Positions 47,279 through 56,091 of a DNA stretch of 64,000 nucleotides are shown here, one piece after another. This DNA is from Sphingobium lactosutens (GTDB lineage: Bacteria > Pseudomonadota > Alphaproteobacteria > Sphingomonadales > Sphingomonadaceae). The stretch is taken from positions 220,046 through 284,045 of the forward strand of contig NZ_QJQX01000037.1 in NCBI RefSeq assembly GCF_013393185.1, given 5' to 3'. How positions within the stretch are numbered: the stretch's first letter is position 1; each line of letters starts with the position of its first letter. The notes under the pieces are model-generated. The model worked only from the letters and a program-made list of their open reading frames with translations. It was not told where the DNA came from and searched no databases. The position numbers were made by a program, and so were the translations under genes.

Positions 47279-48058
47279 TCAGCGCAGATAGAGGCCACCA
47301 TTCATGTCCAGCGTCGCGCCGACGAAGAAGCCGCCCCGGTCGGACGCCAGCAGCGCCGCCGCAGCAGCAATCTCGCTCACCGCCATGAAGCGGCCGACGG
47401 GCACCTCGCCTTCCACCCGCGCAATCTGCTCCGCCGACAGGCGCGCCTTGGCCGTGTCGATCGGGCCGGGCGCGATGGCGTTCACGGTGACGCCGGTCCC
47501 GGCCAGATAGCGGGCGAAATATTTGGTCAGCATGATCGCCCCCGCCTTGGACGCGGCATAATGGGGCGAAGCGACCGTGCCGCCATTCTGCCCGGCAAGC
47601 GAGGTGATGTTGACGATCCGGCCATAGCCATGTTCACGCATATGTTCGGAGAAAATCTGGCAGCTCAGGAACACGCTGCGCATGTTGATCTGGACGATCG
47701 CATCGAATTCTTCGGGCGTGATATCCTGCGTCGGGGTGCGCTTGGCGAAACCCGCATTGTTGACGACGATATCAACCTTTCCCCAATCCGCGGCGATCCG
47801 GTCGCGCGCAGCCAGGAAAGCCGCCTTCTCCCGCACGTCGAGCGGCAGGGCGATGGCGCTCGCGCCGCTTCGGTCCAGCGAATCCGCCACCTGCTGTGCA
47901 ACGGCCAGATCGACGTCGCTGACCGCCACCTTGCCGCCCCCAGCGTGAATTTCGCGTGCGATCGCTTCACCCACGCCCCGGCCGCCGCCGGTGATGAGGG
48001 CTGTGCGCCCTTCGAAGGAAAAGCTGCCATTAGCGGGCAAATCAAACTGTTCGGCCAT
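47279..48058 (-). CDS. Short-chain dehydrogenase/reductase
   Basis: The 259-aa SDR has the NAD(P) loop LITGGGRGVGEAIAREI (about residues 20-36) and NNAGFAKRT. The Ser is in NITSLAGQNGG, and the YxxxK motif in HYAASKAGAIML (about 165). It is a classical SDR of the 3-oxoacyl-ACP-reductase-like group; substrates range from alcohols and cis-diols to oxo-acyl chains, so the function is open. In an oxygenase cluster, oxidation of a ring hydroxyl or diol is plausible. The start ATG 48058 is supported by a start that aligns with SDR length. A terminator separates it from the upstream TonB receptor gene. Confidence 0.9.
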   Translation of the reverse strand: MAEQFDLPANGSFSFEGRTALITGGGRGVGEAIAREIHAGGGKVAVSDVDLAVAQQVADSLDRSGASAIALPLDVREKAAFLAARDRIAADWGKVDIVVNNAGFAKRTPTQDITPEEFDAIVQINMRSVFLSCQIFSEHMREHGYGRIVNITSLAGQNGGTVASPHYAASKAGAIMLTKYFARYLAGTGVTVNAIAPGPIDTAKARLSAEQIARVEGEVPVGRFMAVSEIAAAAALLASDRGGFFVGATLDMNGGLYLR

Positions 48059-48081
48059 GATCCGTCCTGATCCTGATAAAG

Positions 48082-48108
48082 AAAAAGGGGGAGGCTGCAC
48101 CCTCCCCC
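48082..48108 (-). terminator. Intrinsic terminator after the second TonB receptor
   Basis: GGGGGAGG (48087-48094) pairs with CCTCCCCC (48101-48108) around CTGCAC. On the minus strand the stem is followed by TTTTT (AAAAA at 48082-48086). It lies between the receptor stop and the SDR start. Confidence 0.85.
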
Positions 48109-48124
48109 TGTAACGCCTTCCGAC

Positions 48125-50383
48125 TTACGGCCTGATGGAGAGGGTCAGGCCGTAGGTGCGCGGCGTATTGGTGAAGATCTTCCAATAGGTCGTGCCGTTA
48201 CCCGGCACCGCCAGGAAGGCCGTGATGTCGTCGGCATTGACGATCTGATAATTGTTGGTGAGGTTCTTGCCCCAGACACCCAATGTCCAGCGGCCATCGG
48301 CGGACTCATAATTCAGCCGTGCGTTGAGCGTCCGCCCCTTGGTATCGTCATAGAGATTGTCGTAGAGCCGCAGCGTATTGGCATCGTCGGTCGAGATGCG
48401 GCTGGAATAGTTGAAATCAGCCTGCGGCGTCAGCTTCGCACCATTGGCCATCGCCAGGTCATAGCTCGCCCCGACGGTGAAGCTGTCACGCGGCGCGAAC
48501 TTGGCCGGATTGCCCGAATAGTCGAGATTGACCAGCGGATCGCGCAGATCGGTATAGCTGCCGATCAGATGCGTATAATTGCCGGTCAGGCGCAGCCCAT
48601 CGACCGGCCGCAGCACGGTTTCGACTTCCCAGCCCTTCATCTTCAACGTGCCATTATAGGTATGGGCGATACCGCCCGCGCCCGAGAAATTCTGGAGATT
48701 CTTGGTCTTCTGCTTGAACAGCGCGACGTTGAGATCGAGCATATTGTCGAACAGCCGCGTCTTGGCACCGATTTCGTAATTCTGCGCCTTTTCCGGGTCC
48801 AGCGGGATGGTCGGGTCGCGATAGGCATTGTCCACAAAACCACCCGACTTGAAACCCTTCGCCCAGGTCGCATAGAGATTGACCTTGTCGATCGGCTCAT
48901 ATTTCAGCGTCACGCGCGGGGTGAAGGCGTTCCAGGTCTTGCCGCCCGATGCCAGCACTTCGCCGGGGAAACCGAAGCCGGGGATCGCCCCCGCATCGGT
49001 AGTCGAGAAGGCATGATAGTCGATCTTCTTGCGGTCCGACGTATAGCGGCCGCCAGCGACCAGCGAGAGCTTGTCGGTGACTTCGAACGTACCTTCGCCG
49101 AACACCGCGACGCTGCGGACGTTACCGTCCTGTACGCGCGTGATGTTGGTGACGTCGGGGTTGCGCCGCACGGTCGCATTCACGGCTGATCCGGGCAGCG
49201 GGCTGTAATAGAAGATGTTGGTCGTCGACACGTCGGCCGACAGATAATAGGCGCCCACCACATAGGAGAAGCGGCCCGGCGCGGACGCGAAGCGCACTTC
49301 CTGCGTGAAGCTGCGATTCTTCACCACCTGCCGACGATCGAACACCGGCACTTGCGTCGCAACCGGCACGTCGTCGTTGATCGCATGGCTGTCATTCAGG
49401 CGATAGCCGGTGATCGACGTCAGCGTGCCACCCAAAACGTCCAGATCGCCGCGCAGATAGCCGCCACGCAACCGCTGGCGATAGGGTGAGCGGGCAAAAT
49501 CATTGTTCGTCCATTTGCTGTTATCATAATCGCCAAAGGTCGCCGGAATGCGCTGCACCCCGCCAATGCCGAGGCCAATCGCCCCACCATTGCCTTCCGT
49601 ATAGCTATAGTCGCCAGACAGGACGATCTTGAGCGTATCGGTCGGCTGGAACAGCAGCTTGCCGCGCATCGCGACGCCATCGGTCTTGCCATAGCTGCCC
49701 TTCTGGTTGCGCGTGTCGATCAGGCCGTTGGACGTTTCCGTGCTGAACGCCGCGCGGAACGCCAGCTTGTCGTCCACCAGCACGCCGTTCACCATGCCCT
49801 CGGTGCGGACATAGGCGCCATTGCCCGCCGTCACCTGGCCATACCAGTCTTCCTTCATTTCGGGATTGTTGGTGATGACCGCGATCGCGCCACCCACCAC
49901 GTTGCGGCCGAACAACGTGCCCTGCGGCCCGCGCAACACTTCCACGCGTTGGATATCGTAGAAATTGGCGTTCAGGTCATTGTTGAACACATAATAGACG
50001 TCGTCCATGAAATAGGCGACCGGCGTGTCCAGCGTGGCGGTGCGGAAGGTCGACACATTGCCGCGGATCGCGACTATCGACAGCGACTTGTCCGATGTGT
50101 TGACGGTGATCCCCGGCATCTGCTGCGTCAGGGCGGTCGGACTGAACACCTGTGTCTTGCGCAGATCCTCGCCACCAAAGGCCGCGATCGAGAAAGGCAC
50201 TTCGCGCACCGTCGATTCGCGGCGCTGCGCCGTTACGATAATGTCCCCGCTGACCGATTCCTGCGGCGCGCTCTCTTGCGGCGCGGCAGCTTCCGCCTGC
50301 GCCATGGCCGGCGCGCTGGCGCCGATCATCAAAGCGCCCAGAACGGCGCCGATGGCGGTGGAAGTTTGGATTTTGAACGGCAT
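48125..50383 (-). CDS. TonB-dependent outer-membrane receptor
   Basis: The 752-aa importer has a signal peptide (STAIGAVLGALMIGASAPAMAQ), the TonB box-like DIIVTAQRRESTV and a plug (VPFSIAAFGGEDLRKTQ, FYDIQRVEVLRGPQGTLFGRN). The barrel has the family C-terminus (YGLTLSIRP). It is divergent from a phthalate-type Rieske oxygenase gene; a perfect-core FadR-type site lies between them. The real start is ATG 50383, because the frame upstream to 50500 lacks a signal peptide. It differs from the receptor at 40-42.6 kb, so two compounds or two stages may be imported. Confidence 0.95.
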   Translation of the reverse strand: MPFKIQTSTAIGAVLGALMIGASAPAMAQAEAAAPQESAPQESVSGDIIVTAQRRESTVREVPFSIAAFGGEDLRKTQVFSPTALTQQMPGITVNTSDKSLSIVAIRGNVSTFRTATLDTPVAYFMDDVYYVFNNDLNANFYDIQRVEVLRGPQGTLFGRNVVGGAIAVITNNPEMKEDWYGQVTAGNGAYVRTEGMVNGVLVDDKLAFRAAFSTETSNGLIDTRNQKGSYGKTDGVAMRGKLLFQPTDTLKIVLSGDYSYTEGNGGAIGLGIGGVQRIPATFGDYDNSKWTNNDFARSPYRQRLRGGYLRGDLDVLGGTLTSITGYRLNDSHAINDDVPVATQVPVFDRRQVVKNRSFTQEVRFASAPGRFSYVVGAYYLSADVSTTNIFYYSPLPGSAVNATVRRNPDVTNITRVQDGNVRSVAVFGEGTFEVTDKLSLVAGGRYTSDRKKIDYHAFSTTDAGAIPGFGFPGEVLASGGKTWNAFTPRVTLKYEPIDKVNLYATWAKGFKSGGFVDNAYRDPTIPLDPEKAQNYEIGAKTRLFDNMLDLNVALFKQKTKNLQNFSGAGGIAHTYNGTLKMKGWEVETVLRPVDGLRLTGNYTHLIGSYTDLRDPLVNLDYSGNPAKFAPRDSFTVGASYDLAMANGAKLTPQADFNYSSRISTDDANTLRLYDNLYDDTKGRTLNARLNYESADGRWTLGVWGKNLTNNYQIVNADDITAFLAVPGNGTTYWKIFTNTPRTYGLTLSIRP

Positions 50384-50486
50384 GAAAAGCGTCTCCCCTG
50401 GGATGCGAGCGGCTTGCCTGCCGCCTTGACCAGTGGGGTGAAGCAGCAAATTTCTTCGTCGCACAATAGCTTCGTCCCGATTTTTG

Positions 50487-50501
50487 AATGGTACGACCAT
50501 A
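50487..50501. promoter_or_regulatory. FadR-type operator (site A) between TonB receptor and Rieske genes
   Basis: AATGGTACGACCATA contains the core TGGTACGACCA (50489-50499), a perfect match to the TGGTnnGACCA of known FadR-family sites. It lies 104 nt upstream of the receptor and about 130 nt upstream of the oxygenase. Confidence 0.65.
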
Positions 50502-50632
50502 TTCCGATTGGGGTCGCCGCCCGCCAGCGTCTAGCGAGGATGCAGCAGATGCAACGAACGACGGCGGGCAATGGCGGCATTTTCCGTATTGGCCCGACCG
50601 TCCGACAGGGTAGTGTAGGAAGAGCCTGAACC

Positions 50633-51946
50633 ATGCAGTCCAGTGATAGCGCAGACCTGACCAAAGTTGGTCCCGGAACCGTGATGGGCAATTTCATGCG
50701 GCAATATTGGTTGCCCGCCTGCCTCTCGTCCGAAGTGCAGAGCGACGGCGATCCGGTCCGGCTGATGATCCTGTGCGAAAAGCTGATCGCCTTTCGCGAC
50801 AGCAGCGGCCGGGTCGGCATCATGGACCATCGCTGCCCGCACCGCTGCGCCTCGCTCTTCATCGGCCGCAACGAGCAGAACGGCATCCGCTGCGTCTATC
50901 ATGGCTGGAAGTTCGACGTGGACGGCAAGTGCGTCGACATGCCGTCCGTCCCCGCCCGCATGGATTTCAAGGAAAAGGTTCATGCCAAGGCGTACAAGAC
51001 CCATGAGGCCAACGGCCTGATCTGGGTCTATATGGGGCAGGATCAGGCGAACCCGCCGCCGCTGCCGGAAATCGAGGCGACGATGCACCCGGACGCCGAA
51101 ATCTGGTGCCTGCAGCGCGACTGCAACTGGCTCCAGGCGCTGGAAGGCGACATCGACACCAGCCATGTTGGCTTCCTGCATGTCGGCGGGATCGAGGCGG
51201 ACGATCTGGAACCCGATCATCCGATGCGCCCGACCGTGCTGGATCGCGCACCGGAATATGAAGTAGCCCAGTCCGACTGGGGCGTCATGTATGGCGGCTA
51301 TCGCCCCAATGACGATGGCCAGATGAGCTGGCGCGTCGCCCATTATATGTTCCCGATGTGGACGCAGACGCCCAACAACCGTTTCGCCACCCGCGCCATC
51401 GCCCGCGCCTGGGTGCCGATGGACGACGAACATTCGATGCTGTTCGACATCACCTGCGGCGTGGATGCAGGCAACCCGGCCTATAATTCGACGCTGAAGG
51501 ACGGCACACCGCTGTTCGACCAGATCAGTTATGCCCCCAACACCACCGACTGGTTCGGCCGCTGGCGCTCGACCGACAGCGAAGCGAACGACTGGGCGAT
51601 CGACCGGGAATCGCAGCGTAACGGCCACCAGTTCACCGGCATCCCCAACATCACGATGCAGGATCAGGCCGTGACCGAAAGCATGGGGCCGATCACCGAT
51701 CACAGCTTCGAAAATCTGGCCCCGACCGACCAGATGATCGCCCGTGTCCGCCGCCGCGTACTGCTGGCCGCCCGCGCCTTCGCCAACAAGGGCATAGTGC
51801 CGCCGGGTATCGAAAATCCGGACGTCTTCTACCGCGCCCGCGCAGGCTCCTTCCTGCACGACCCCAGCGACAGCTTGCAAAATGCCTATGAAACGGCCTT
51901 GGCAAAGGCCGTTCGCTGGCCCGCCAAGGTCGAGGCGGCGGAGTGA
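50633..51946 (+). CDS. Rieske oxygenase, large subunit (phthalate 4,5-dioxygenase-like)
   Basis: The 437-aa alpha subunit has Rieske ligands CPHRCASLFIG (about residues 67-77) and CVYHGWKFD (about 87-95). The iron site is QALEGDIDTSHVGFLH (about 168-183). This two-component phthalate-dioxygenase group takes electrons from an FMN/2Fe-2S reductase, which is encoded next but one feature downstream. The likely substrate is a ring carboxylate or a phenoxy-ring compound; the exact one is unknown. It starts an operon with reductase, MFS transporter, GMC oxidoreductase and aldehyde dehydrogenase. AGGAAGAG lies upstream of ATG 50633. Confidence 0.92.
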   Translation: MQSSDSADLTKVGPGTVMGNFMRQYWLPACLSSEVQSDGDPVRLMILCEKLIAFRDSSGRVGIMDHRCPHRCASLFIGRNEQNGIRCVYHGWKFDVDGKCVDMPSVPARMDFKEKVHAKAYKTHEANGLIWVYMGQDQANPPPLPEIEATMHPDAEIWCLQRDCNWLQALEGDIDTSHVGFLHVGGIEADDLEPDHPMRPTVLDRAPEYEVAQSDWGVMYGGYRPNDDGQMSWRVAHYMFPMWTQTPNNRFATRAIARAWVPMDDEHSMLFDITCGVDAGNPAYNSTLKDGTPLFDQISYAPNTTDWFGRWRSTDSEANDWAIDRESQRNGHQFTGIPNITMQDQAVTESMGPITDHSFENLAPTDQMIARVRRRVLLAARAFANKGIVPPGIENPDVFYRARAGSFLHDPSDSLQNAYETALAKAVRWPAKVEAAE

Positions 51947-51958
51947 ACCAGACCGGCG

Positions 51959-51981
51959 GCCGGCACGATCCATGTGCCGGC
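51959..51981 (+). promoter_or_regulatory. Hairpin between oxygenase and reductase genes
   Basis: GCCGGCAC (51959-51966) pairs perfectly with GTGCCGGC (51974-51981) around GATCCAT. No T-run follows. It could reduce downstream expression or protect the oxygenase mRNA 3' end. Confidence 0.45.
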
Positions 51982-52005
51982 TTGCCCCGAATGAAGGGAC
52001 ATAAG

Positions 52006-52095
52006 GTGACGAGACGCATTGCGATCCGCACCGGGCGCCTATCCATCGCGCACCGGCCGGGTCAAGAGACGCATCGCGCCGAGGGGAGAGTGTGA
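52006..52095 (+). CDS. Possible 29-codon leader ORF before the reductase gene
   Basis: GTG at 52006 follows AAGGGA and opens 29 codons, rich in Arg, that end at TGA 52093-52095. The stop overlaps the reductase ATG as TGATG. This could couple reductase translation to the short frame. Two near repeats of GAGACGCAT (52011 and 52068) sit in this gap. No function is claimed, and chance is quite possible. Confidence 0.25.
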   Translation: MTRRIAIRTGRLSIAHRPGQETHRAEGRV

Positions 52096-53027
52096 TGCAG
52101 GTACGTATCCGGACCATCCGTTGGGAAGCGGAAGGGATCAACAGCTATATATTGGAACCGGTCGGCGGCGGCATGATGCCCGCGTTCGAACCCGGCGCCC
52201 ATGTCGACCTCCAACTCGAAAAGGGGCTGGCGCGCAGCTATTCGCTGGTCAACGATCCCGCCATTCGCGGCTATTATGAAATCGCTGTCCACCATGCGAT
52301 CGACGGTCGCGGCGGATCGCGCCACATTCACGAAAAATGGCGCGTCGGCCAGATCGTCGAGATGTCGGAGCCAAAAAACAACTTCCCGATGGTGGAGGAT
52401 GCCAGCCACACGGTGCTGGTCGCCGGCGGCATCGGCATCACCCCCATGCTGCCGATGATCGCGCGGCTGGAGAAGCTCGGCCGAAGTTGGGAACTCCATT
52501 ATGTCGCCGCCACCCCGGATCGCGCCGCCTATGTCGACCGGGTCGAAGAATATGGGCAGGTCGAAATCGCCTATGACGGCCTTCCCGGTGGCCAGCGGCT
52601 GGACCTGAAGGCCATTTGTGGCCGTGCCCCGGCCGACGCGCATCTCTATTGCTGCGGCCCGACCGGCATGTTGGACGCTTTCGTCGCGACTAATGCCGAC
52701 CGGCCGAAGGGCCATGCCCATATCGAATATTTCTCCGCCGAAACCGAACTGGCGACCGAAGGCGGCTACACGCTGGAACTGGCCAGGACCGGCAAGACCA
52801 TCGCGGTCGAGGAAGGCGAAACGATGCTGGACGCGTTGCTGATGGCGGGCGTCGATATCGGCTTCGCTTGTTCGGAGGGGATTTGCGGCACCTGCCAGGT
52901 CAAGGTGCTGGACGGGGTGCCCGACCATCGCGACCATTTCCTGACCGATGAGGAAAAGGCCGCGAACAAACTCATCATGGTCTGCTGCTCCGGCGCGAAG
53001 ACCGCCAATCTGGTGCTGGACATATAA
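52095..53027 (+). CDS. Phthalate-dioxygenase-reductase-like electron-transfer protein (FMN/NADH/2Fe-2S)
   Basis: The 310-aa protein feeds electrons from NADH to a Rieske oxygenase. It has an N-terminal flavin domain (ARSYSLVNDP, about residue 48), a nucleotide domain (VLVAGGIGITPMLPMI) and a YCCGPTGMLDAF block. The C-terminal plant-type 2Fe-2S domain reads CSEGICGTCQ, then a fourth Cys in MVCCSG. It belongs to the PDR/VanB family. GAGGGGAG precedes ATG 52095. It is the only such reductase in the window, although three Rieske oxygenases and a P450 need electron donors. Confidence 0.94.
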   Translation: MQVRIRTIRWEAEGINSYILEPVGGGMMPAFEPGAHVDLQLEKGLARSYSLVNDPAIRGYYEIAVHHAIDGRGGSRHIHEKWRVGQIVEMSEPKNNFPMVEDASHTVLVAGGIGITPMLPMIARLEKLGRSWELHYVAATPDRAAYVDRVEEYGQVEIAYDGLPGGQRLDLKAICGRAPADAHLYCCGPTGMLDAFVATNADRPKGHAHIEYFSAETELATEGGYTLELARTGKTIAVEEGETMLDALLMAGVDIGFACSEGICGTCQVKVLDGVPDHRDHFLTDEEKAANKLIMVCCSGAKTANLVLDI

Positions 53028-53102
53028 GGGCAAGCGCGCAGCCCATGGGTAGTGGGCAGCGAAGAAGGATAACAGGGCAAAAGCCCATCGAGGAGAAGCC
53101 GT

Positions 53103-54452
53103 TTGGCAGGGATCGCGTTGGAGCCGGAAGGCAAGGGCATGCTGGACGCCTTGCCCCTGTCCTCCTTTCAGGTATGGGCTGTGCTGATGATTGCCGCGAC
53201 CGTCGTTCTGGACGGTCTGGACAATCAGATGCTCGGCCTCGCCGCCCCGTCCCTGTTGAAGGAATGGCAAATCAGCCGCGATGCGCTGGGTTTCGTCTTT
53301 GCGCTGGGTTTCGTAGGCATGGCGGTGGGTACGCTGACATCCGGCTTCATCGGTGATCGGTTCGGCCGGCGCGGCGCGCTGCTAATCGGCGTGGCCATCT
53401 TCGGCGTGGCGACGCTCGCCACCGGCTTTTCGGTCGAACTCTGGCATGTCGCCGTCCTCAAGACGCTGGCAGGCGTCGGCCTTGGCGGCGTGCCCGGCAC
53501 GGCGAGCGCCATGATCGCCGAATTCACCCCCGCCCGCTGGCGCAGCGTCGCCGTCACCTTCGGCGTGGTGTGCGTGTCGATCGGCGGCATATTGGGCGGC
53601 GTCGCGGCTGCTGCCATCCTTCCTGTGCTGGGCTGGCGCTGGCTCTTCTATCTGGGCGGCCTGCTCACCATGGCCTTCGTCGCCCTGCTCTGGTTCCTCC
53701 TGCCGGAATCGCCCCGTTATCTCGCCGAACGGCCCGATCGCCGCGCGGAACTGGACGCGATCCTGCGCCGCATCGCCCATCCCGATCCGGCCTCCGTCCA
53801 ACCGGCGGAGAAGGTGGATGGGAAAGCGCCCTACACCCCCTTCAGCGCCTTGCTGAAAGGCACAATGCTGCGGGACAGCCTGGCGCTCAGCCTCGCCATG
53901 TTCTCGGGCATGTTCATGATTTACCTCATGTTCAACTGGGCGCCGACCATGCTCTTCAGCGCCGGCTTCGGTCTCCAGACCGCCAGCCTCGGCCTCACCA
54001 GCTTCAACCTGGGCGGCACGATCGGCGCCATGTTCGCCAGTCTCGCCATCATCCGCTTCGGATCGCGCCCCACGCTGATCCTGATGGCGATCACCGGCGC
54101 GGGCGTCTGCGCGCTGCTGGCGCTCCTGTCCATCGACGGCGGCCGCAACGAACCGGCAGTCCTCGCCGCTCTCGGCGCGCTCGGCCTGTTCGCCAGCGCG
54201 GCGCAGTCGGCCATGTTCGCAGTCGGCGCGCACGCCTTCCCCACCGCCGTGCGCGCGCGCGGCCTGGGCCTGATGGGCGCAGCCGGCCGCGCCGGCGCGA
54301 TCGTCAGCGCGGTCGCCGGCGCCTCCCTGATCGGCGGCGGCAATATGGGTTTCTTCGGCGTTCTTGCCGCCCTGATGCTGGTCAACGCCCTTGGTTTCAT
54401 CGCCGTGCGGGGTCATGTCCCCCGGCTCGGCCGACAGGATGTACGCGCATGA
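53103..54452 (+). CDS. MFS transporter, aromatic acid:H+ symporter-like
   Basis: The 449-aa inner-membrane carrier has 12 predicted helices. The first contains the conserved Asp pair in VVLDGLDNQMLGLAAPSL, like the DGxD of the AAHS family (PcaK, BenK, MhpT). The loop motif GFIGDRFGRRGALL is the MFS A-motif, and EFTPARWRSVAVTFG with PESPRYLAERP follow. A role in importing a carboxylated aromatic substrate fits the operon. The likely start is TTG 53103, with AGGAGA about 6 nt upstream. Its stop overlaps the next gene (ATGA). Confidence 0.92.
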   Translation: MAGIALEPEGKGMLDALPLSSFQVWAVLMIAATVVLDGLDNQMLGLAAPSLLKEWQISRDALGFVFALGFVGMAVGTLTSGFIGDRFGRRGALLIGVAIFGVATLATGFSVELWHVAVLKTLAGVGLGGVPGTASAMIAEFTPARWRSVAVTFGVVCVSIGGILGGVAAAAILPVLGWRWLFYLGGLLTMAFVALLWFLLPESPRYLAERPDRRAELDAILRRIAHPDPASVQPAEKVDGKAPYTPFSALLKGTMLRDSLALSLAMFSGMFMIYLMFNWAPTMLFSAGFGLQTASLGLTSFNLGGTIGAMFASLAIIRFGSRPTLILMAITGAGVCALLALLSIDGGRNEPAVLAALGALGLFASAAQSAMFAVGAHAFPTAVRARGLGLMGAAGRAGAIVSAVAGASLIGGGNMGFFGVLAALMLVNALGFIAVRGHVPRLGRQDVRA

Positions 54453-56074
54453 GCGACTATGACTATATCGTGATCGGTTCCGGATCCGCCGGCAGCCTGA
54501 TGGCCAACCGCCTGTCCGCCGATCCGGCGAACCGCGTCGCCCTGATCGAAGCCGGCCCGTCCGACCGCAATTGGCCCGTCAACGTCAAGACCGCCATGCC
54601 GGTCGGCAATATCTTCCTGCTGCCGCACGAAAAATATAATTGGAAACAGTCGCTGGCCGGCAACGAAGCCGTCAATAACCGCCAGATCAACTTCCCGCGC
54701 GGCAAGCTGTTCGGCGGATGCAGCGCCATCAATGGCGGCGTCTATATTCGCGGGCAGAAGGCCGATTATGACGCATGGGCGGACGCAGGCAATGCCGGCT
54801 GGGCCCATGACGACGTCCTCCCCGCCTTCAAGGCGGTGGAAAATTATCACGGTCCCGACCAGCCCTGGCACGGCAAGGGCGGCGAACTGGACGTCGAAAA
54901 GCCCAAAAGCTGGAACCCGATCGCTACCGCCATCGTCGATGCCGCCGCACAGGCCGGCCATCACCGCAACACTGATTTCGCGGGCGAGCGGCAGGACGGT
55001 TTTGGCCGCTACGACCTCAACCAGCGGAACGGCACCCGCCTCTCCAGCGCCCGCGCCTTTCTCCATCCGGCGCTCCATCGCGAGAATCTGACCGTCCTTG
55101 ACGAAACCATGGTCCGCCGCATCCTCTTCGATCGCGGCCGAGCCAGCGGCATCGAGATCGAGAAGGACAGCGCCCGCCGCATCCTCACCGCCCGACGGGA
55201 GATCATCCTGTGCGCCGGCGCGACCAACTCGCCGCAACTGCTGATGCTCTCAGGCATCGGTCCGCAAGATCATCTGCGCGACATGGGCATCGACCTCATC
55301 CATCACCTCCCCGGCGTCGGCCAGCATTTGCAGGATCATCCGACCGTCCATGTCGCGATGGAAAATCCGTCGGGTGAATCCTACGCCATCTCGCCCAAGG
55401 CGCTGCCCCGCATCCTCGCCAGCCCCTTCCGCTACCTCTTCAACCGCACCGGCATGCTGGCGTCCAACGTCGCCGAATGCGGCGGCTTCCTCTGCACCGA
55501 TGGCAGCGGCCGGCCGGATATCCAGATCACCTTCCTAGTCGGGCTGAAGATCGACGCCCGCTCGGTCCCGCGCCGCCACGGCTATATGGCGCTGATCCAG
55601 CTGCTCCGCCCCAAAAGCGCCGGATCGGTCCGCTTGGCGACCAACCGGCCGGAGGACAAGCCGGTCATCGACCCCAATTTCTTCGCCGACCCCTATGACA
55701 TGAAGACCCTGATCGCCGGCTTCCGCGAAGCCCGGAATATCTTCGCTCAGCCCTCGCTGGCCGCCATGACCGGCGCGGAAATCGAACCCGGTGCCCAGCA
55801 TCAGAGCGACGCGGAGATCGACGCCGCCCTGCGCCAGATCGTCAACACCGCCTACCACCCGACCGGCACAGCCAAGATGGGGCCAGACAGCGACCCCATG
55901 GCTGTTGTCGACAATCGCCTGCGCGTGCGCGGCGTTGCCGGCCTGCGCGTGGTCGACGCATCGGTCATGCCGGAAATCATCAGCGGCAACACCAGCGCCC
56001 CTACCATGATGATCGCCGAGCGCGCCGCCCGCTTCATCCTCGAAGACGCCCTTCGATCCAATATCGCCGCCTGA
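54449..56074 (+). CDS. GMC-family FAD alcohol oxidoreductase
   Basis: The 541-aa flavoprotein oxidises a primary alcohol to an aldehyde. The FAD loop is YIVIGSGSAGSLMANRLS, and GMC signature 1 is PRGKLFGGCSAINGGVYIRG (about residues 84-103). Signature 2 is GATNSPQLLMLSGIGP (about 250). The catalytic His pair region reads TAYHPTGTAKMG, then NTSAPTMMIAERA. Members include choline and polyethylene-glycol dehydrogenases. It is translationally coupled to the transporter and precedes an aldehyde dehydrogenase by 17 nt, so alcohol to acid oxidation is probably one step in the pathway. Confidence 0.94.
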   Translation: MSDYDYIVIGSGSAGSLMANRLSADPANRVALIEAGPSDRNWPVNVKTAMPVGNIFLLPHEKYNWKQSLAGNEAVNNRQINFPRGKLFGGCSAINGGVYIRGQKADYDAWADAGNAGWAHDDVLPAFKAVENYHGPDQPWHGKGGELDVEKPKSWNPIATAIVDAAAQAGHHRNTDFAGERQDGFGRYDLNQRNGTRLSSARAFLHPALHRENLTVLDETMVRRILFDRGRASGIEIEKDSARRILTARREIILCAGATNSPQLLMLSGIGPQDHLRDMGIDLIHHLPGVGQHLQDHPTVHVAMENPSGESYAISPKALPRILASPFRYLFNRTGMLASNVAECGGFLCTDGSGRPDIQITFLVGLKIDARSVPRRHGYMALIQLLRPKSAGSVRLATNRPEDKPVIDPNFFADPYDMKTLIAGFREARNIFAQPSLAAMTGAEIEPGAQHQSDAEIDAALRQIVNTAYHPTGTAKMGPDSDPMAVVDNRLRVRGVAGLRVVDASVMPEIISGNTSAPTMMIAERAARFILEDALRSNIAA

Positions 56075-56091
56075 CCGGCCCGGAGAGACTT

